Assembly (NCBI RefSeq): GCF_024211275.1
Contig: NZ_JAMLDX010000011.1
Span: forward strand, 62,001-126,000
Source of the DNA: Sphingomonas tagetis
GTDB taxonomy: Bacteria > Pseudomonadota > Alphaproteobacteria > Sphingomonadales > Sphingomonadaceae
Direction of reading: 5' to 3'
Length of the DNA: 64,000 nucleotides
How positions within the stretch are numbered: position 1 is the first letter of the stretch; every line of letters begins with the position of its first letter. Made by a program: the position numbers and the translations under genes. The notes beneath the pieces are model-generated. The model did not search any database. It had not been told where the DNA came from and saw only the letters and a program-made list of their open reading frames with translations. Shown here piece by piece: positions 1-11,902 of the stretch.

Positions 1-1
1 G

Positions 2-901
2 ATCAGCCATGATTCGAGCATCGACCCGGTCGGCGCCTGTGTCGGCATGAAGGGCAGCCGCGTGCAGGCCGTCGTGCAGGAGATGCAGGGCGAGAAGATC
101 GACATCATCCCCTGGTCGCCCGACACCGCGACCTTCGTCGTCAACGCGCTGCAGCCGGCCAATGTCGCGCGCGTGGTGATCGACGAGGAAGAGGATCGCA
201 TCGAAGTGGTCGTCCCCGACGATCAGCTCAGCCTCGCGATCGGCCGCCGCGGCCAGAATGTGCGTCTCGCCAGCCAGCTCACCGGCAAGGCGATCGACAT
301 CCTGACCGAGACCGATTCGAGCGAGAAGCGCCAGAACGAGTTCATCCAGAACAGCGAGATGTTCCAGAACGAGCTCGACGTCGACGAGACGCTGGCGCAG
401 CTGCTGGTGGCCGAAGGCTTCAGCAGCCTCGAGGAAGTTGCCTATGTCGAACTCGACGAGATCGCCGGGATCGAGGGCTTTGACGAGGATCTGGGGCAGG
501 AGCTTCAGAACCGCGCGGCCGAGGCGCTCGAGCGCCGCGAGGAAGCCAACCGGCAGGCGCGTCGCGAGCTGGGCGTCGAGGACGATCTCGCGACCATGCC
601 GTATCTGAACGAGGCGATGCTGGTTACGCTGGGCAAGGCGGGCATCAAGACGCTCGATGATCTTGCCGACCTCGCCACCGACGAGCTGATCGCCAAGAAG
701 CGGCCCGAGCCGCGCCGCCGCGGCGACGGTCCGGCCGCACCGCAGCGCGAAGCCGACAAGGGCGGCGTGCTCGGCGAATATGGCCTCAGCGAAGAGCAGG
801 GCAACGAGATCATCATGGCGGCCCGCGCGCATTGGTTCGCCGACGAAGAAGAGCCGGCTGCGGCTGGCGGGGAGGACGCAATTGCGGACTCCGAACAATG
901 A
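2..901 (+). CDS. nusA: Transcription termination/antitermination factor NusA, C-terminal part (5' end outside the window)
   Basis: The frame is open from base 2, so the N-terminal domain, the S1 domain and the beginning of the KH region lie upstream. What remains is about 299 codons. The string GACVGMKGSRVQ is the end of the first KH module. The second KH follows with the GRRGQNVRLASQLTG signature. Then come two acidic helix-hairpin-helix repeats (VDETLAQLLVAEGFSSLEEVA and a second copy near the end) and an acidic tail. NusA binds RNA polymerase and nascent RNA and modulates pausing, termination and antitermination. Downstream ylxR overlaps its last 20 bases, the standard nusA-ylxR-infB order. 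Confidence 0.97.
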   Translation: MSHDSSIDPVGACVGMKGSRVQAVVQEMQGEKIDIIPWSPDTATFVVNALQPANVARVVIDEEEDRIEVVVPDDQLSLAIGRRGQNVRLASQLTGKAIDILTETDSSEKRQNEFIQNSEMFQNELDVDETLAQLLVAEGFSSLEEVAYVELDEIAGIEGFDEDLGQELQNRAAEALERREEANRQARRELGVEDDLATMPYLNEAMLVTLGKAGIKTLDDLADLATDELIAKKRPEPRRRGDGPAAPQREADKGGVLGEYGLSEEQGNEIIMAARAHWFADEEEPAAAGGEDAIADSEQ

Positions 902-1637
902 AACCCCGGCTGAACTGACGGACGGTCAGCGTGCGGAGGGCGCCGGTAAGGGTGGCGCCGTCCGCACCTGCATCCTCTCGCGCGAGGAATCCCCTCGCGA
1001 CGGGCTGATCCGGCTCGCCCTCTCGCCGCAGGGCGAAATTCTCCCCGACGTGCGCGCCAAGGCGCCAGGGCGGGGCGCATGGATCGGGGTCAACCGCACC
1101 GAGCTCGACGCCAGCGCCAAGAAGTTGCGCGGGGCATTGTCGCGCGCGTTCAAGACGAACGAGCTGCGTATCCCCGAAGATCTCGGCGCGCGGATCGCCG
1201 CGCAGCTCGAACGCGCCTTTCTCGACCGGCTCGGGCTCGAGGCCAAGGCCGGCTATGTCGTGATCGGCGGCGAGCGCATCGAGAAGGCCGGGCGGATGGG
1301 CAAGCTGCACCTGCTGCTCCACGCCGCGGACGCGGGCGCGGACGGCAACCGCAAGCTCGATCAGGCGCTGCGCGTCGGCACCGATCGCGAAGGCTCCGGC
1401 GACACGGGCTTCACATTGCCGGTGCAGCGCACCATATTGTCCGTGGCCCTGGGCCGCGAAAATGTGGTACATGTCGGCCTGACAGACCCCAGGGCAGCTG
1501 GCCGGGTGAGCGAAGCGCTTGCCCGCTGGCTGCATTTTATCGGTCCCGATCCAGCCTCCGAGCCTTGCGAAACCGCTTCGCAAGGCGCATCGGGCGCTGG
1601 CGGCGGCCGGACGAACGAAGAACAGACGGGAATTTGA
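882..1637 (+). CDS. ylxR: YlxR (DUF448) RNA-binding protein with a C-terminal L7Ae-like domain
   Basis: The start is called as TTG at 882, giving LRTPNNETPAEL, because it follows a GGGAGG Shine-Dalgarno at about 869-874; the nearest upstream ATG lies deep inside nusA. The protein is 251 residues. Its first 100 carry the YlxR pattern RTCILSREE and GRGAWIG. The second half (from about AFLDRLGLEAKAGYVVIGGE) resembles an L7Ae/Gadd45 fold, a fusion common in alphaproteobacteria, whereas Firmicute YlxR is only about 90 residues. The family is RNA-binding and has been linked to RNase P and nucleoid roles elsewhere; its job here is unproven. The 3' end is one base from the infB start, so coupling is likely. 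Confidence 0.9.
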   Translation: MRTPNNETPAELTDGQRAEGAGKGGAVRTCILSREESPRDGLIRLALSPQGEILPDVRAKAPGRGAWIGVNRTELDASAKKLRGALSRAFKTNELRIPEDLGARIAAQLERAFLDRLGLEAKAGYVVIGGERIEKAGRMGKLHLLLHAADAGADGNRKLDQALRVGTDREGSGDTGFTLPVQRTILSVALGRENVVHVGLTDPRAAGRVSEALARWLHFIGPDPASEPCETASQGASGAGGGRTNEEQTGI

Positions 1638-1638
1638 G

Positions 1639-4311
1639 TTGAGCGATACCGAAAACGAAAAGCCGAAACTGGGCATGCGCCAGCCGCTGGGGCTGAAGCG
1701 CACGGTCGAGACCGGCAAGGTGAAGCAGAGCTTCAGCCACGGGCGCTCGAACACCGTCGTGGTCGAGGTCAAGCGCCGCCGGGTGCTCGGTCCGCAGGGC
1801 GCGCCGGTGCAGGAAGAAGCAGCACCCGCGCCCGAGCCGGTCGCGGCGCCGCCGCCCCCACCCGCCCCCGCGCCGCGTCCGTCCGCCCCGGCCGGCGAGA
1901 CCGCGCAGGAGCGCCAGTCGCGCATGCTGCGCGAAGCCGACGAGCAGCGCATGCAGGCGCTCGAGGAAGGCCGCCGCCGCGAAGAGCGCGAGCGCGCCGC
2001 CGCGCTCGAAGCCGAGCAGCGCCGCGCCGAGGAGCGGGCGCAGGCCGCGGCGCAAGCCGCGCAGGCGCCCAAGGACGAGCCGAAGGCTGCGCCCGTTGCC
2101 GAAGCGCCCGTCGCTGCCGCGCCGGCGCCTGTTCCGGCACCCGCACCCGCGCCGGCGCCGGCGCGTCCGGAGCCAGTCGCGCTTCAGCTCGACCCGACCC
2201 GACCCGCGCCGCGCCAGTTCACACCGGTGCAGCGTCCCGAAATCCCGCGTCCGGCCCCGGCGCGTCCCGAGCCGAACGTGGCGGCCCCGGCCAATGCCGG
2301 CGGTGCTGCTGCGCCGCGCCCTGCCGGTGGCGCCAATCTTGGCCCCAACCGCGCGCCGGCGCGTCCGCCCGAGCCGCAAAAGCCGCAGCCGCGCGACCGC
2401 AAGGGCGGCGACGAGCGCCGAGGCGGCAAGCTGACCGTCAACCGCGCGCTCGGCGGCGACGATGGCGCGCGGGCGCGCAGCCTCGCCGCGCTCAAGCGTG
2501 CGCGCGACAAGGAAAACCGCCGTCACTCCGGTCCGCGCGAGCCGCAGGTCAAGCAGATCCGCGACGTGCAGGTGCCTGAGGCGATCACGGTCCAGGAACT
2601 CGCCAACCGTATGGCCGAAAAGGGTGCGGACCTGGTCAAGACGCTGTTCAAGATGGGCATGCCCGTCACCATGACTCAGACGATCGACCAGGACACCGCC
2701 GAGCTGCTGGTGACCGAGTTCGGCCACAACATCGTCCGCGTGTCGGATTCGGACATCGATCTCGTTACCGACACGGTCGATGACGCCGAGGATACGCTCA
2801 AGGCACGCCCGCCGGTCGTTACGATCATGGGCCATGTCGATCATGGCAAGACCAGCCTGCTCGACGCGATGCGCGGCACCGACGTGGTGCGGGGCGAGGC
2901 CGGCGGCATCACCCAGCATATCGGCGCCTATCAGGTGACGCTCAAGGACAAGTCGAAGATCACCTTCCTCGACACCCCGGGCCACGAAGCGTTCAGCGAA
3001 ATGCGTGCGCGTGGCGCGAACGTCACCGATATCGTCGTGCTGGTTGTCGCCGCCGATGACGGGCTGATGCCGCAGACGATCGAGGCGATCAACCACACCA
3101 AGGCGGCCGGCGTGCCGATGATCGTGGCGATCAACAAGATCGACAAGCCCGAGGCCAATGCCCAGAAGGTGCGCGAGCGCCTGCTCGAGCATGACGTGCA
3201 GGTCGAGGGCATGGGCGGCGAGACGCAGGACGTCGAGGTTTCGGCGCTCAAGAAGACCGGGCTCGATGACCTGATCGAGAAGATCCAGCTTCAGGCCGAA
3301 CTGCTCGAGCTGAAGGCCAACCCCGACCGCGATGCCGAGGGCACGGTGGTCGAGGCCAAGCTCGACAAGGGCCGCGGTCCGGTCGCGACGATCCTGGTGA
3401 CGCGCGGCACGCTCAAGGTCGGCGACGTGTTCGTCGTCGGCGCGGAGAGCGGCAAGGTGCGCGCGCTGATGGACGACAAGGGCCGCCAGCTCAAGCAGGC
3501 CGACCCGTCGATGCCGGTCGAGGTGCTGGGTCTGTCGGGCGTGCCGATGGCGGGCGATCCGCTGCAGGTGGTCGAGAGCGAGGCGCGCGCCCGCGAGGTC
3601 GCCGCCTATCGCGCCGGCGTGATCCAGAACAAGCGCACGACCAACACCCCCGCCAGCCTCGAGAGCATGTTCAGCGCGCTCAAGGAAAAGCAGGCGATGG
3701 AGTATCCGCTCGTCGTCAAGGCCGACACGCAGGGCACGGTCGAGGCGATCGTCGGCTCGCTGCACAAGATCTCGACCGACGACATCAAGGTGCGCATCCT
3801 GCACTCGGGCGTCGGCGGCATCACCGAGAGCGACGTCAACGTGGCGGCGGCTTCGGGCGCGCCGATCATCGGCTTCAACGTCCGTCCCAACGCCAAGGCG
3901 CGCGAGATCGCCGAGCGCAACAAGGTCGCGCTCAAATATTATGACGTGATCTACGACCTGACCGACGAGATCCGCGCCGGCATGGCCGGGCAGCTCGGGC
4001 CCGAAGCGTTCGAGACCGTGGTCGGCCGCGCCGAAATCCGCGAGGTCTTCTCGGCGGGCAAGCATGGCAAGGCGGCGGGTCTGCTGGTGGTCGACGGGGC
4101 GATCCGCAAGGCGCTCAAGGCGCGCATCACGCGCGACGACGTCATCATCTATCAGGGCGAGATCGCGTCGCTGCGCCGCTTCAAGGACGATGTCGCCGAA
4201 GTCCGCGCGGGCCTGGAATGCGGTGTGACGTTCACGCAGAACTTCACCGACATCAAGGCCGGCGACTTCCTCGAAACCTTCGAGGTCGAGCTGCGTGAGC
4301 GCACGCTTTAA
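1639..4311 (+). CDS. infB: Translation initiation factor IF-2
   Basis: IF-2 is the GTPase that places fMet-tRNA on the 30S subunit and drives subunit joining. The TTG at 1639 is chosen because it follows the ylxR stop by one base and the resulting start, [20 protein letters not shown], matches the conserved sphingomonad IF-2 beginning. The protein is 890 residues. Residues about 50-290 are a long Ala/Pro/Glu/Arg-rich linker with coiled-coil character. The IF2-N module precedes the G domain, which shows GHVDHGKTS near 397, DTPGHE near 445 and NKID near 498. Domains II to IV follow and end RERTL. The ATP-grasp-free, large form is normal for proteobacteria. Confidence 0.97.
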   Translation: MSDTENEKPKLGMRQPLGLKRTVETGKVKQSFSHGRSNTVVVEVKRRRVLGPQGAPVQEEAAPAPEPVAAPPPPPAPAPRPSAPAGETAQERQSRMLREADEQRMQALEEGRRREERERAAALEAEQRRAEERAQAAAQAAQAPKDEPKAAPVAEAPVAAAPAPVPAPAPAPAPARPEPVALQLDPTRPAPRQFTPVQRPEIPRPAPARPEPNVAAPANAGGAAAPRPAGGANLGPNRAPARPPEPQKPQPRDRKGGDERRGGKLTVNRALGGDDGARARSLAALKRARDKENRRHSGPREPQVKQIRDVQVPEAITVQELANRMAEKGADLVKTLFKMGMPVTMTQTIDQDTAELLVTEFGHNIVRVSDSDIDLVTDTVDDAEDTLKARPPVVTIMGHVDHGKTSLLDAMRGTDVVRGEAGGITQHIGAYQVTLKDKSKITFLDTPGHEAFSEMRARGANVTDIVVLVVAADDGLMPQTIEAINHTKAAGVPMIVAINKIDKPEANAQKVRERLLEHDVQVEGMGGETQDVEVSALKKTGLDDLIEKIQLQAELLELKANPDRDAEGTVVEAKLDKGRGPVATILVTRGTLKVGDVFVVGAESGKVRALMDDKGRQLKQADPSMPVEVLGLSGVPMAGDPLQVVESEARAREVAAYRAGVIQNKRTTNTPASLESMFSALKEKQAMEYPLVVKADTQGTVEAIVGSLHKISTDDIKVRILHSGVGGITESDVNVAAASGAPIIGFNVRPNAKAREIAERNKVALKYYDVIYDLTDEIRAGMAGQLGPEAFETVVGRAEIREVFSAGKHGKAAGLLVVDGAIRKALKARITRDDVIIYQGEIASLRRFKDDVAEVRAGLECGVTFTQNFTDIKAGDFLETFEVELRERTL

Positions 4312-4319
4312 CTCAATCT

Positions 4320-4343
4320 CCGCCCCGGTCCCGGCCGGGGCGG
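4320..4343 (+). promoter_or_regulatory. Hairpin in the infB-rbfA gap
   Basis: CCGCCCCGG and CCGGGGCGG form a perfect 9-bp stem around a 6-base loop. It ends three bases before the first candidate rbfA ATG (4347) and has no T-run, so it is not a normal terminator. It could mask the rbfA start or act as a processing site; this is inference. Confidence 0.5.
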
Positions 4344-4346
4344 CGG

Positions 4347-4763
4347 ATGCCGGCCATGAAGCATAACGAGACGTCCGAAACCCGCTCCGTCCGCCTGCTG
4401 CGCGTGGGCGAACAGGTGCGCCATATCCTGTCCGACATCCTCGCGCGCGGCGAAGTGCATGACGATGTGCTGACCAGCCATGTGGTGAGCGTGACCGAAG
4501 TGCGCATGTCGCCCGACCTGCGCCACGCGACGGTGTTCGTGAAGCCGCTGCTCGGCAAGGACGAGGAAGCGGTGCTCAAGGCGCTGCGCACCAACACCGC
4601 CTATCTCCAGCGCGCGGTCGCGAGCCGCGTGAAGATGAAATATGCCGCCAAGCTCAAATTCCTCGCCGACGAGAGCTTCGACGAGGGCAGCCATATCGAC
4701 CGGCTGCTGCGCGATCCCAAGGTGGCGCGCGATCTCGACAGCGAAGGCGACGGCGAAAGCTGA
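4347..4763 (+). CDS. rbfA: 30S ribosome-binding factor RbfA
   Basis: RbfA is a single KH-like domain protein that binds immature 30S subunits and helps mature the 16S rRNA 5' helix. The sequence [19 protein letters not shown] followed by [17 protein letters not shown] is typical, and KLKFLADES with a C-terminal acidic tail completes the domain. Length is 138 residues from ATG 4347 or 135 from ATG 4356. Neither has a clear Shine-Dalgarno because a GC hairpin sits immediately upstream, so the start is uncertain by three codons. It follows infB and precedes tdk in the same operon. Confidence 0.95.
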   Translation: MPAMKHNETSETRSVRLLRVGEQVRHILSDILARGEVHDDVLTSHVVSVTEVRMSPDLRHATVFVKPLLGKDEEAVLKALRTNTAYLQRAVASRVKMKYAAKLKFLADESFDEGSHIDRLLRDPKVARDLDSEGDGES

Positions 4764-4781
4764 TCACGTTAGGGAGCGGCG

Positions 4782-5366
4782 ATGGCCAAGCTCTATTTCT
4801 ATTATGCCAGCATGAATGCCGGCAAATCGACCACGCTGCTGCAGGCCGATTTCAACTATCGCGAACGCGGGATGCGGACGTTGCTGTTCACCGCTGCGGT
4901 CGATGACCGCGCCGGCGCGAGTCGCGTCGCGTCGCGGATCGGGCTGGCGGCGGAAGCGATCGCGTTCGATGGCGAGATGGACCTGCGGCTGCGCGTCGAG
5001 CGTGAGGCGGACACGGGACCAGTGCATTGCGTGCTGGTGGACGAGGCGCAGTTCCTGACATCTGGCCAGGTCGATCAGCTCGCGGCGGTCGCCGATGTGA
5101 TGGGGATTCCGGTGCTCGGCTATGGGCTGCGCACCGATTTTCGCGGCAATCTGTTCGAGGGTTCGGCGCGGTTGCTCGCGCTCGCCGACGCGCTCATCGA
5201 GATCAAGTCGGTGTGCCGCTGTGGGCGCAAGGCGACGATGAACCTGCGCGTCGATGCCGAGGGCCGCGCGGTCGCCGAGGGCGCGCAGACCGAGATCGGC
5301 GGCAACGACCGCTATGTCGCCTTGTGCCGCCGCCATTTCACCGAAGCGGTCGCGGCGGCGAGCTGA
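4782..5366 (+). CDS. tdk: Thymidine kinase (type II, zinc-containing)
   Basis: The enzyme phosphorylates thymidine with ATP in the pyrimidine salvage pathway. The P-loop MNAGKST lies at residues 11-17, VDEAQF at about 85-90, and cysteines in SVCRCGRK and YVALCRRHF fit the structural zinc site of type II (cytosolic TK1-like) enzymes. At 194 residues it is of normal size. It starts 18 bases after rbfA with a GGGAGCGG ribosome site and ends 5 bases before truB. A tdk gene inside the rbfA-truB-rpsO-pnp string is not the usual order in other phyla. Confidence 0.95.
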   Translation: MAKLYFYYASMNAGKSTTLLQADFNYRERGMRTLLFTAAVDDRAGASRVASRIGLAAEAIAFDGEMDLRLRVEREADTGPVHCVLVDEAQFLTSGQVDQLAAVADVMGIPVLGYGLRTDFRGNLFEGSARLLALADALIEIKSVCRCGRKATMNLRVDAEGRAVAEGAQTEIGGNDRYVALCRRHFTEAVAAAS

Positions 5367-5371
5367 CGGGC

Positions 5372-6253
5372 ATGCATGGCTGGATCATCCTCGACAAGCC
5401 GCTCGGGCTTGGTTCGACGCAAGGCGTGAGCGCGGTCAAGCGCGCGCTGCGCGATGGCGGTTACGGCAAGTTCAAGGTCGGGCATGGCGGCACGCTCGAT
5501 CCGCTGGCGACCGGGGTGCTGCCGATCGCGCTGGGCGAGGCGACCAAGCTTGCCGGGCGGATGCTCGACAGCGACAAGATCTACGACTTCACCGTGCGGT
5601 TCGGGGTCGAGACCGATACGCTCGATCTGGAAGGGCGCGAGATCGCGGCGTCTGACGTTCGCCCGTCGCGCGATTCGGTCGAGGCGATCCTGCCGCGCTT
5701 CACCGGGCCGATCGAGCAGGTGCCGCCTGCCTATTCGGCGCTGAAGGTGGATGGCGCGCGCGCCTATGATCGCGCGCGCAAGGGCGAGACGGTCGAACTG
5801 GCGACGCGCGCGGTGACGGTCCACTCGCTGACCTTGCACGACGCCGATGCCGAGTCGGCGACACTGACCGCGCACGTTTCGAAGGGCACCTATATTCGCA
5901 GCCTTGCGCGCGACATTGCGCTGGCGCTCGGCACGGTCGGGCACGTCACCATGCTGAGGCGGACCAGGGCCGGGCCGTTCGGGCTGGAATCCGCGATTTC
6001 GCTGGACAAACTGGCCGATGCCGCTAAGGGCCGCACGCTTGAACAATTGCTCCTGCCGTTGAGGGCGGGGCTGGACGACATCCCGGCTCTATCTCTCGCA
6101 CCCGGTCAGGCAGGGGCGCTCCGTCAGGGGAAAGTGCTGACCGGGATTGCTGCGAATGATGGCCAACACTTCGCGCTGGACGGCGATACGCCGGTCGCGC
6201 TGGTCGAGGTTTCGGACGGCACCGTCCGGGTCGTGCGCGGCTTCAACCTGTAA
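5372..6253 (+). CDS. truB: tRNA pseudouridine(55) synthase TruB
   Basis: TruB isomerises U55 in the T-loop of tRNA. ATG 5372 gives [17 protein letters not shown], the conserved beginning of the family. The catalytic aspartate is D43 in [14 protein letters not shown]. Later blocks [21 protein letters not shown] and [14 protein letters not shown] are also family signatures. The 293-residue length is normal. The C-terminal part ([16 protein letters not shown]) corresponds to the TruB C-terminal domain. Confidence 0.97.
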   Translation: MHGWIILDKPLGLGSTQGVSAVKRALRDGGYGKFKVGHGGTLDPLATGVLPIALGEATKLAGRMLDSDKIYDFTVRFGVETDTLDLEGREIAASDVRPSRDSVEAILPRFTGPIEQVPPAYSALKVDGARAYDRARKGETVELATRAVTVHSLTLHDADAESATLTAHVSKGTYIRSLARDIALALGTVGHVTMLRRTRAGPFGLESAISLDKLADAAKGRTLEQLLLPLRAGLDDIPALSLAPGQAGALRQGKVLTGIAANDGQHFALDGDTPVALVEVSDGTVRVVRGFNL

Positions 6254-6274
6254 AGAGATGTCGAAGGAAAACAG

Positions 6275-6544
6275 ATGACGATCACGACCGAGCGCAAGGC
6301 CGAGCTTTCCAAGGAACATGGCCGCGCCGAAGGCGACACCGGCAGCCCCGAAGTCCAGATTGCGATCCTGACCGAGCGGATCCTCAACCTGACCGGCCAC
6401 TTCAAGGGCCACGCCAAGGACAATCACTCGCGCCGCGGCCTGCTGATGATGGTCAACAAGCGCCGCAGCCTGCTCGATTACCTCCGCAAGACGGACGGCG
6501 ATCGCTATACCGCACTCATCGCGAAGCTCGGGCTTCGCAAGTAA
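6275..6544 (+). CDS. rpsO: 30S ribosomal protein S15
   Basis: This 89-residue primary 16S rRNA-binding protein shows the S15 hallmarks: [33 protein letters not shown] and [13 protein letters not shown]. An AAGGAAAACAG ribosome site precedes the ATG. In enteric bacteria S15 represses its own mRNA; whether this leader can do so is not visible. A UUCG-loop terminator follows directly. Confidence 0.98.
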   Translation: MTITTERKAELSKEHGRAEGDTGSPEVQIAILTERILNLTGHFKGHAKDNHSRRGLLMMVNKRRSLLDYLRKTDGDRYTALIAKLGLRK

Positions 6545-6549
6545 CCGGA

Positions 6550-6574
6550 AAGGCGGCCTTCGGGTCGCCTTTTT
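6550..6574 (+). terminator. Rho-independent terminator after rpsO
   Basis: AAGGCGGCC (6550-6558) pairs with GGTCGCCTT (6563-6571), with one G-U pair, around a TTCG tetraloop. A run of five T (6570-6574) follows. The UUCG loop makes it very stable. Some readthrough into pnp is still possible. Confidence 0.9.
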
Positions 6575-6660
6575 GTCATTCCGGGGAAGTAACCCCGGCT
6601 CCCGGTGTCACGGCAATCCGGCCGCTGACCCACAAAGGCGTGAACACCACGCCGCACCGC

Positions 6661-6720
6661 GCAGGCCGGACAGCCTGCACACAGGCCCCGGACGCATTGG
6701 GCGTCCGGTCCAAAGGAAAA
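6661..6720 (+). promoter_or_regulatory. pnp leader with two tandem hairpins
   Basis: GCAGGC/GCCTGC (6661-6678) and CCGGACGC/GCGTCCGG (6688-6708, loop ATTGG) form two stems just ahead of the AAAGGAAAA ribosome site of pnp. In enteric bacteria the pnp leader hairpin is cut by RNase III and the enzyme then represses its own message. A similar role here is inference from position and shape. Confidence 0.5.
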
Positions 6721-6723
6721 CAG

Positions 6724-9087
<2,364 letters not shown>

Positions 9088-9144
9088 CTGTCGCTCGACC
9101 GGCGACGGGATTGAGCTGACGTCCAAACGGACGCGGAGAGGATG

Positions 9145-9173
9145 AAGGGGTTCGGCGCAAGCCGGACCCCTTT
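9145..9173. terminator. Terminator between pnp and the convergent amidohydrolase gene
   Basis: AAGGGGTTCGGC (9145-9156) and GCCGGACCCCTT (9161-9172) pair over 12 bases, with one G-U, around a GCAA tetraloop. The T-tract on the plus strand is short (TTTACCTT). Placed between converging genes, it could serve both. Confidence 0.75.
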
Positions 9174-9179
9174 ACCTTG

Positions 9180-10628
9180 TCAGCGCTGCGCCTGCGCGTT
9201 CCACGCCGCGACCTTGGCCCGGGTATCCGCCAGCATCCGATCGAGCGTGGCGCGGTCGTGGACCTTGCCCCGAAGCACCACGGTCCGGATCGCGCGCGTC
9301 GCGGCGATGTCGATGAGCGGATTGCGGTCGAGCAGCACGAGATCGGCGGCCTTGCCCGGCGCGATGGCACCATAGCGGTTCAGCCAGCCGAACCAGGCCG
9401 GGCCGGCGCGCGTTGCCGAGGCGAGCGCCTGCGCCGGCGTCAGGCCCTGTTTCACGAAAAGCGACAATTCGTCGTGCAGCCCGATGCCGGGATAGTTGAA
9501 CGCATTGAGAAAGCCGGCATCGGTGCCGGCGATGATCGTGACGCCGGCCTGTTGCAGCAGTGGCAGGATCGCGGCCATGCGTTGATAATGCGCGTGGCGG
9601 GCGGCGACCGCGGCGGCATCGGCCTGCGCGGCGCGCTCGATCCGCCAGTCATAGGTCTTGCGCAGCTTCGGCCCGATATAGGCCAGATAAGGGTCGCGCG
9701 AATGATCGTCGCGGTCGAGCCAGGCGAGGATGCGGCTACCGTTGAGTGTCGGCGTCACGAACACGCCCTTGCGGGCAAAATCGCGATAGGCGGCAAGCGC
9801 GGTGGCGCGATCGAAGCCCCTGTCGATGCGGCGATTGGCCTCGGCGCGGTCGATGCGCCCGGCGGCGAAATCGGCGGCGATCGCCGCCTCGTCCTTCACG
9901 CCGGCCTTGTACGCATAATCGAGATGCTCGATCGAACTGATCCCGGCGTCGACCGCCTGGCCGACGGTGAGCGCCATCGGGATATGGCCGGAAGTGCGCA
10001 GGCCGAGCGCCTTCGCGCGGGCGAGGGCGTAGAGAAACAGCTGCGGATCGAGCGTGCTGTCGGTGATCTTGACGAAGTCGACGCGGTCCCGCTGCAATCG
10101 GGCAAGCGCGGCATCGGCATCGGCGCGGCTGCCGACCTCGATCGTCCCCTTCCACACCGGCTTCAGCCCCTCGATCTTCGCGCCCGAGGTCAGCAGACGC
10201 GGGCCTGCCAGCGTGCCCCGCGCGATGGCGCTGCGCCATGCGAGTACCTGATCGGGCAGGTCGCCCGAACAATCGCGGATCGTGGTGATGCCATGCGCGA
10301 CATAGAGCGGCAGCAGCGCCCGGTTCTCGTCGATCAGCGCAGGGCCGCCGCCGAAATGGACGTGCATGTCCCACAGGCCTGGGATCAGGAAGCGGCCCTT
10401 GCCGTCGATCGCGCGTGCGGCGCGCCAGCCCCGCGCGACGGCGGCGTCGGGACCGACCGCGACGATATCGGTGCCGCGGATCACGACGGCCTGACCGGGA
10501 CGGGCGCGACCATGCGCCACGTCGATCACGGTCACACGGCGGATGATGGCGTCGGCGCGCTGACTGGCGGCAGCGGATGAGGCGAGCGCAGCGATCGCGA
10601 GCGGCAGGCAAGCCAGCAGCAGTCTCAT
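9180..10628 (-). CDS. Secreted metal-dependent amidohydrolase (imidazolonepropionase-like)
   Basis: The 482-residue product begins with a clear Sec signal peptide (MRLLLACLPLAIAALASSAA). It then shows the amidohydrolase core: the metal pair H89/H91 in WDMHVHFG, HIPMALTVGQA, SIEHLDYAY, and the catalytic-aspartate segment IIAGTDAGFLN. The family (COG1228-type) includes secreted dipeptidases and cyclic amide hydrolases; the substrate cannot be told. Start ATG 10628 has a GGAGGG site at good distance. It is divergent from the beta-lactamase-fold lipoprotein gene that begins 103 bases away. Confidence 0.85.
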   Translation of the reverse strand: MRLLLACLPLAIAALASSAAASQRADAIIRRVTVIDVAHGRARPGQAVVIRGTDIVAVGPDAAVARGWRAARAIDGKGRFLIPGLWDMHVHFGGGPALIDENRALLPLYVAHGITTIRDCSGDLPDQVLAWRSAIARGTLAGPRLLTSGAKIEGLKPVWKGTIEVGSRADADAALARLQRDRVDFVKITDSTLDPQLFLYALARAKALGLRTSGHIPMALTVGQAVDAGISSIEHLDYAYKAGVKDEAAIAADFAAGRIDRAEANRRIDRGFDRATALAAYRDFARKGVFVTPTLNGSRILAWLDRDDHSRDPYLAYIGPKLRKTYDWRIERAAQADAAAVAARHAHYQRMAAILPLLQQAGVTIIAGTDAGFLNAFNYPGIGLHDELSLFVKQGLTPAQALASATRAGPAWFGWLNRYGAIAPGKAADLVLLDRNPLIDIAATRAIRTVVLRGKVHDRATLDRMLADTRAKVAAWNAQAQR

Positions 10629-10730
10629 GGCATCCCTCCAACCATTGGCACCCTCATGGCACCGAATGGCGGCGTGGCAAATGTCGCGCTGGCTCCTTTT
10701 CTTTTGCCCTCGGGTCGGCATGATCGCGCG

Positions 10731-11894
10731 ATGCGCCCGTTCACGCTGTTTGCCCTCGCTATGCTGATAGGCGGTTGCGCCGCGACTGGCCGGCCCGGTG
10801 CGGCGGTGTCGGCTCAAGTGCGCGTCGCGTTCGATGCGGAGGCGGTGACCGGTGCGCGCGCGTCGGGCGCGGCCGATCCAGTTTCGGGGCGGCGCGTGAC
10901 AGCAGACGATGCGGTGCGCGTCGCGAGTATCTCGAAGCTGGTCGTTGCGCTGGGCGTCATGCGGATGGTCGAGGCGGGGCAGCTGGATCTCGACCGCGAT
11001 GTGTCGGCCTGGCTCGGCTGGCCGCTGCGCAATCCGGCCTTTCCCGATGTGCCAGTGACGTTGCGGCAATTGCTGTCGCATCGATCGGGGCTGATCGATC
11101 CCGAGGAGTATCGCGTGCCGCTCGGCGAGCAGTTACGGGCCGTGGTTACGCGGCCGGGGACATGGGATGCGGCGCACCGGCCCGGCGCCTGGTTTCGCTA
11201 TGCCAATATCGGCTTTCCGGTGATCGCGAGCGTGATGGAGCGTGCGGGCGGCGAGCGGTTCGACCGGCTGATGCAGCGGCTGGTGTTCGAGCCGTTGAAG
11301 CTCGACGCGTGCTTCAACTGGTCGACGTGCAGCGACGGCAAGATCGCGCGCGCCGTCGTGCTTTACCGTTCGACCGGCGAAGTTGCGCTAGACGACTTGG
11401 ACGGAAAGCGGCCCGACTGTCCGGTGATCGCCAAAGCCGGCTGTGACCTTGCCGGCTATCAGCTCGGCGAGAATGGCGCGCTGTTCAGCCCGCAGGGCGG
11501 GCTGCGCGCCTCTATGCGCGATCTGGCGGTGATCGGCCGGATGCTGCTGCGGAACGACGGCAGCTTCGTGAAGCGCGAATCGATCGCGGAGATCGAGTGG
11601 GTGGGGTGGCGTTTCGACGGCGCCAATGGCGACCCATCGGGCGGCCTTTACTGCCAATATGGGTTGGCGGTGACGGCCCTGCCGACCGCGCAGGCGGGCT
11701 GCGCGGACGATCTGTTCGGCGACACCCGCGCGCGCGTCGGTCATGCCGGTGAGGCCTATGGGGTGCGCTCCGGGTTGTGGATCGATCGCGCGGCGGGGAC
11801 GGGCGTCGCCTTCTTTGCCACGGCGACGCCGCCGGACAGTAAGGGCCGGTCGGCATTCAGCCGCGAGGAAGAACGTCTCGCGCGAGCAAAGTGA
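10731..11894 (+). CDS. Beta-lactamase-fold serine hydrolase, lipoprotein
   Basis: From ATG 10731 the protein (387 residues) starts with a lipoprotein signal, MLIGGC, with the acylated cysteine at C16. The class C/esterase signature follows: S66-I-S-K69, Y157-A-N159 in WFRYANIGF, and GHAGEAYG near the C-terminus in the position of the KTG/HxG motif. Relatives are penicillin-binding-protein-like carboxylesterases and DD-peptidases, usually envelope-anchored. Substrate is unknown and antibiotic resistance should not be assumed. An upstream in-frame reading exists but would bury the signal peptide. Confidence 0.85.
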   Translation: MRPFTLFALAMLIGGCAATGRPGAAVSAQVRVAFDAEAVTGARASGAADPVSGRRVTADDAVRVASISKLVVALGVMRMVEAGQLDLDRDVSAWLGWPLRNPAFPDVPVTLRQLLSHRSGLIDPEEYRVPLGEQLRAVVTRPGTWDAAHRPGAWFRYANIGFPVIASVMERAGGERFDRLMQRLVFEPLKLDACFNWSTCSDGKIARAVVLYRSTGEVALDDLDGKRPDCPVIAKAGCDLAGYQLGENGALFSPQGGLRASMRDLAVIGRMLLRNDGSFVKRESIAEIEWVGWRFDGANGDPSGGLYCQYGLAVTALPTAQAGCADDLFGDTRARVGHAGEAYGVRSGLWIDRAAGTGVAFFATATPPDSKGRSAFSREEERLARAK

Positions 11895-11902
11895 AGTGGG
11901 GA

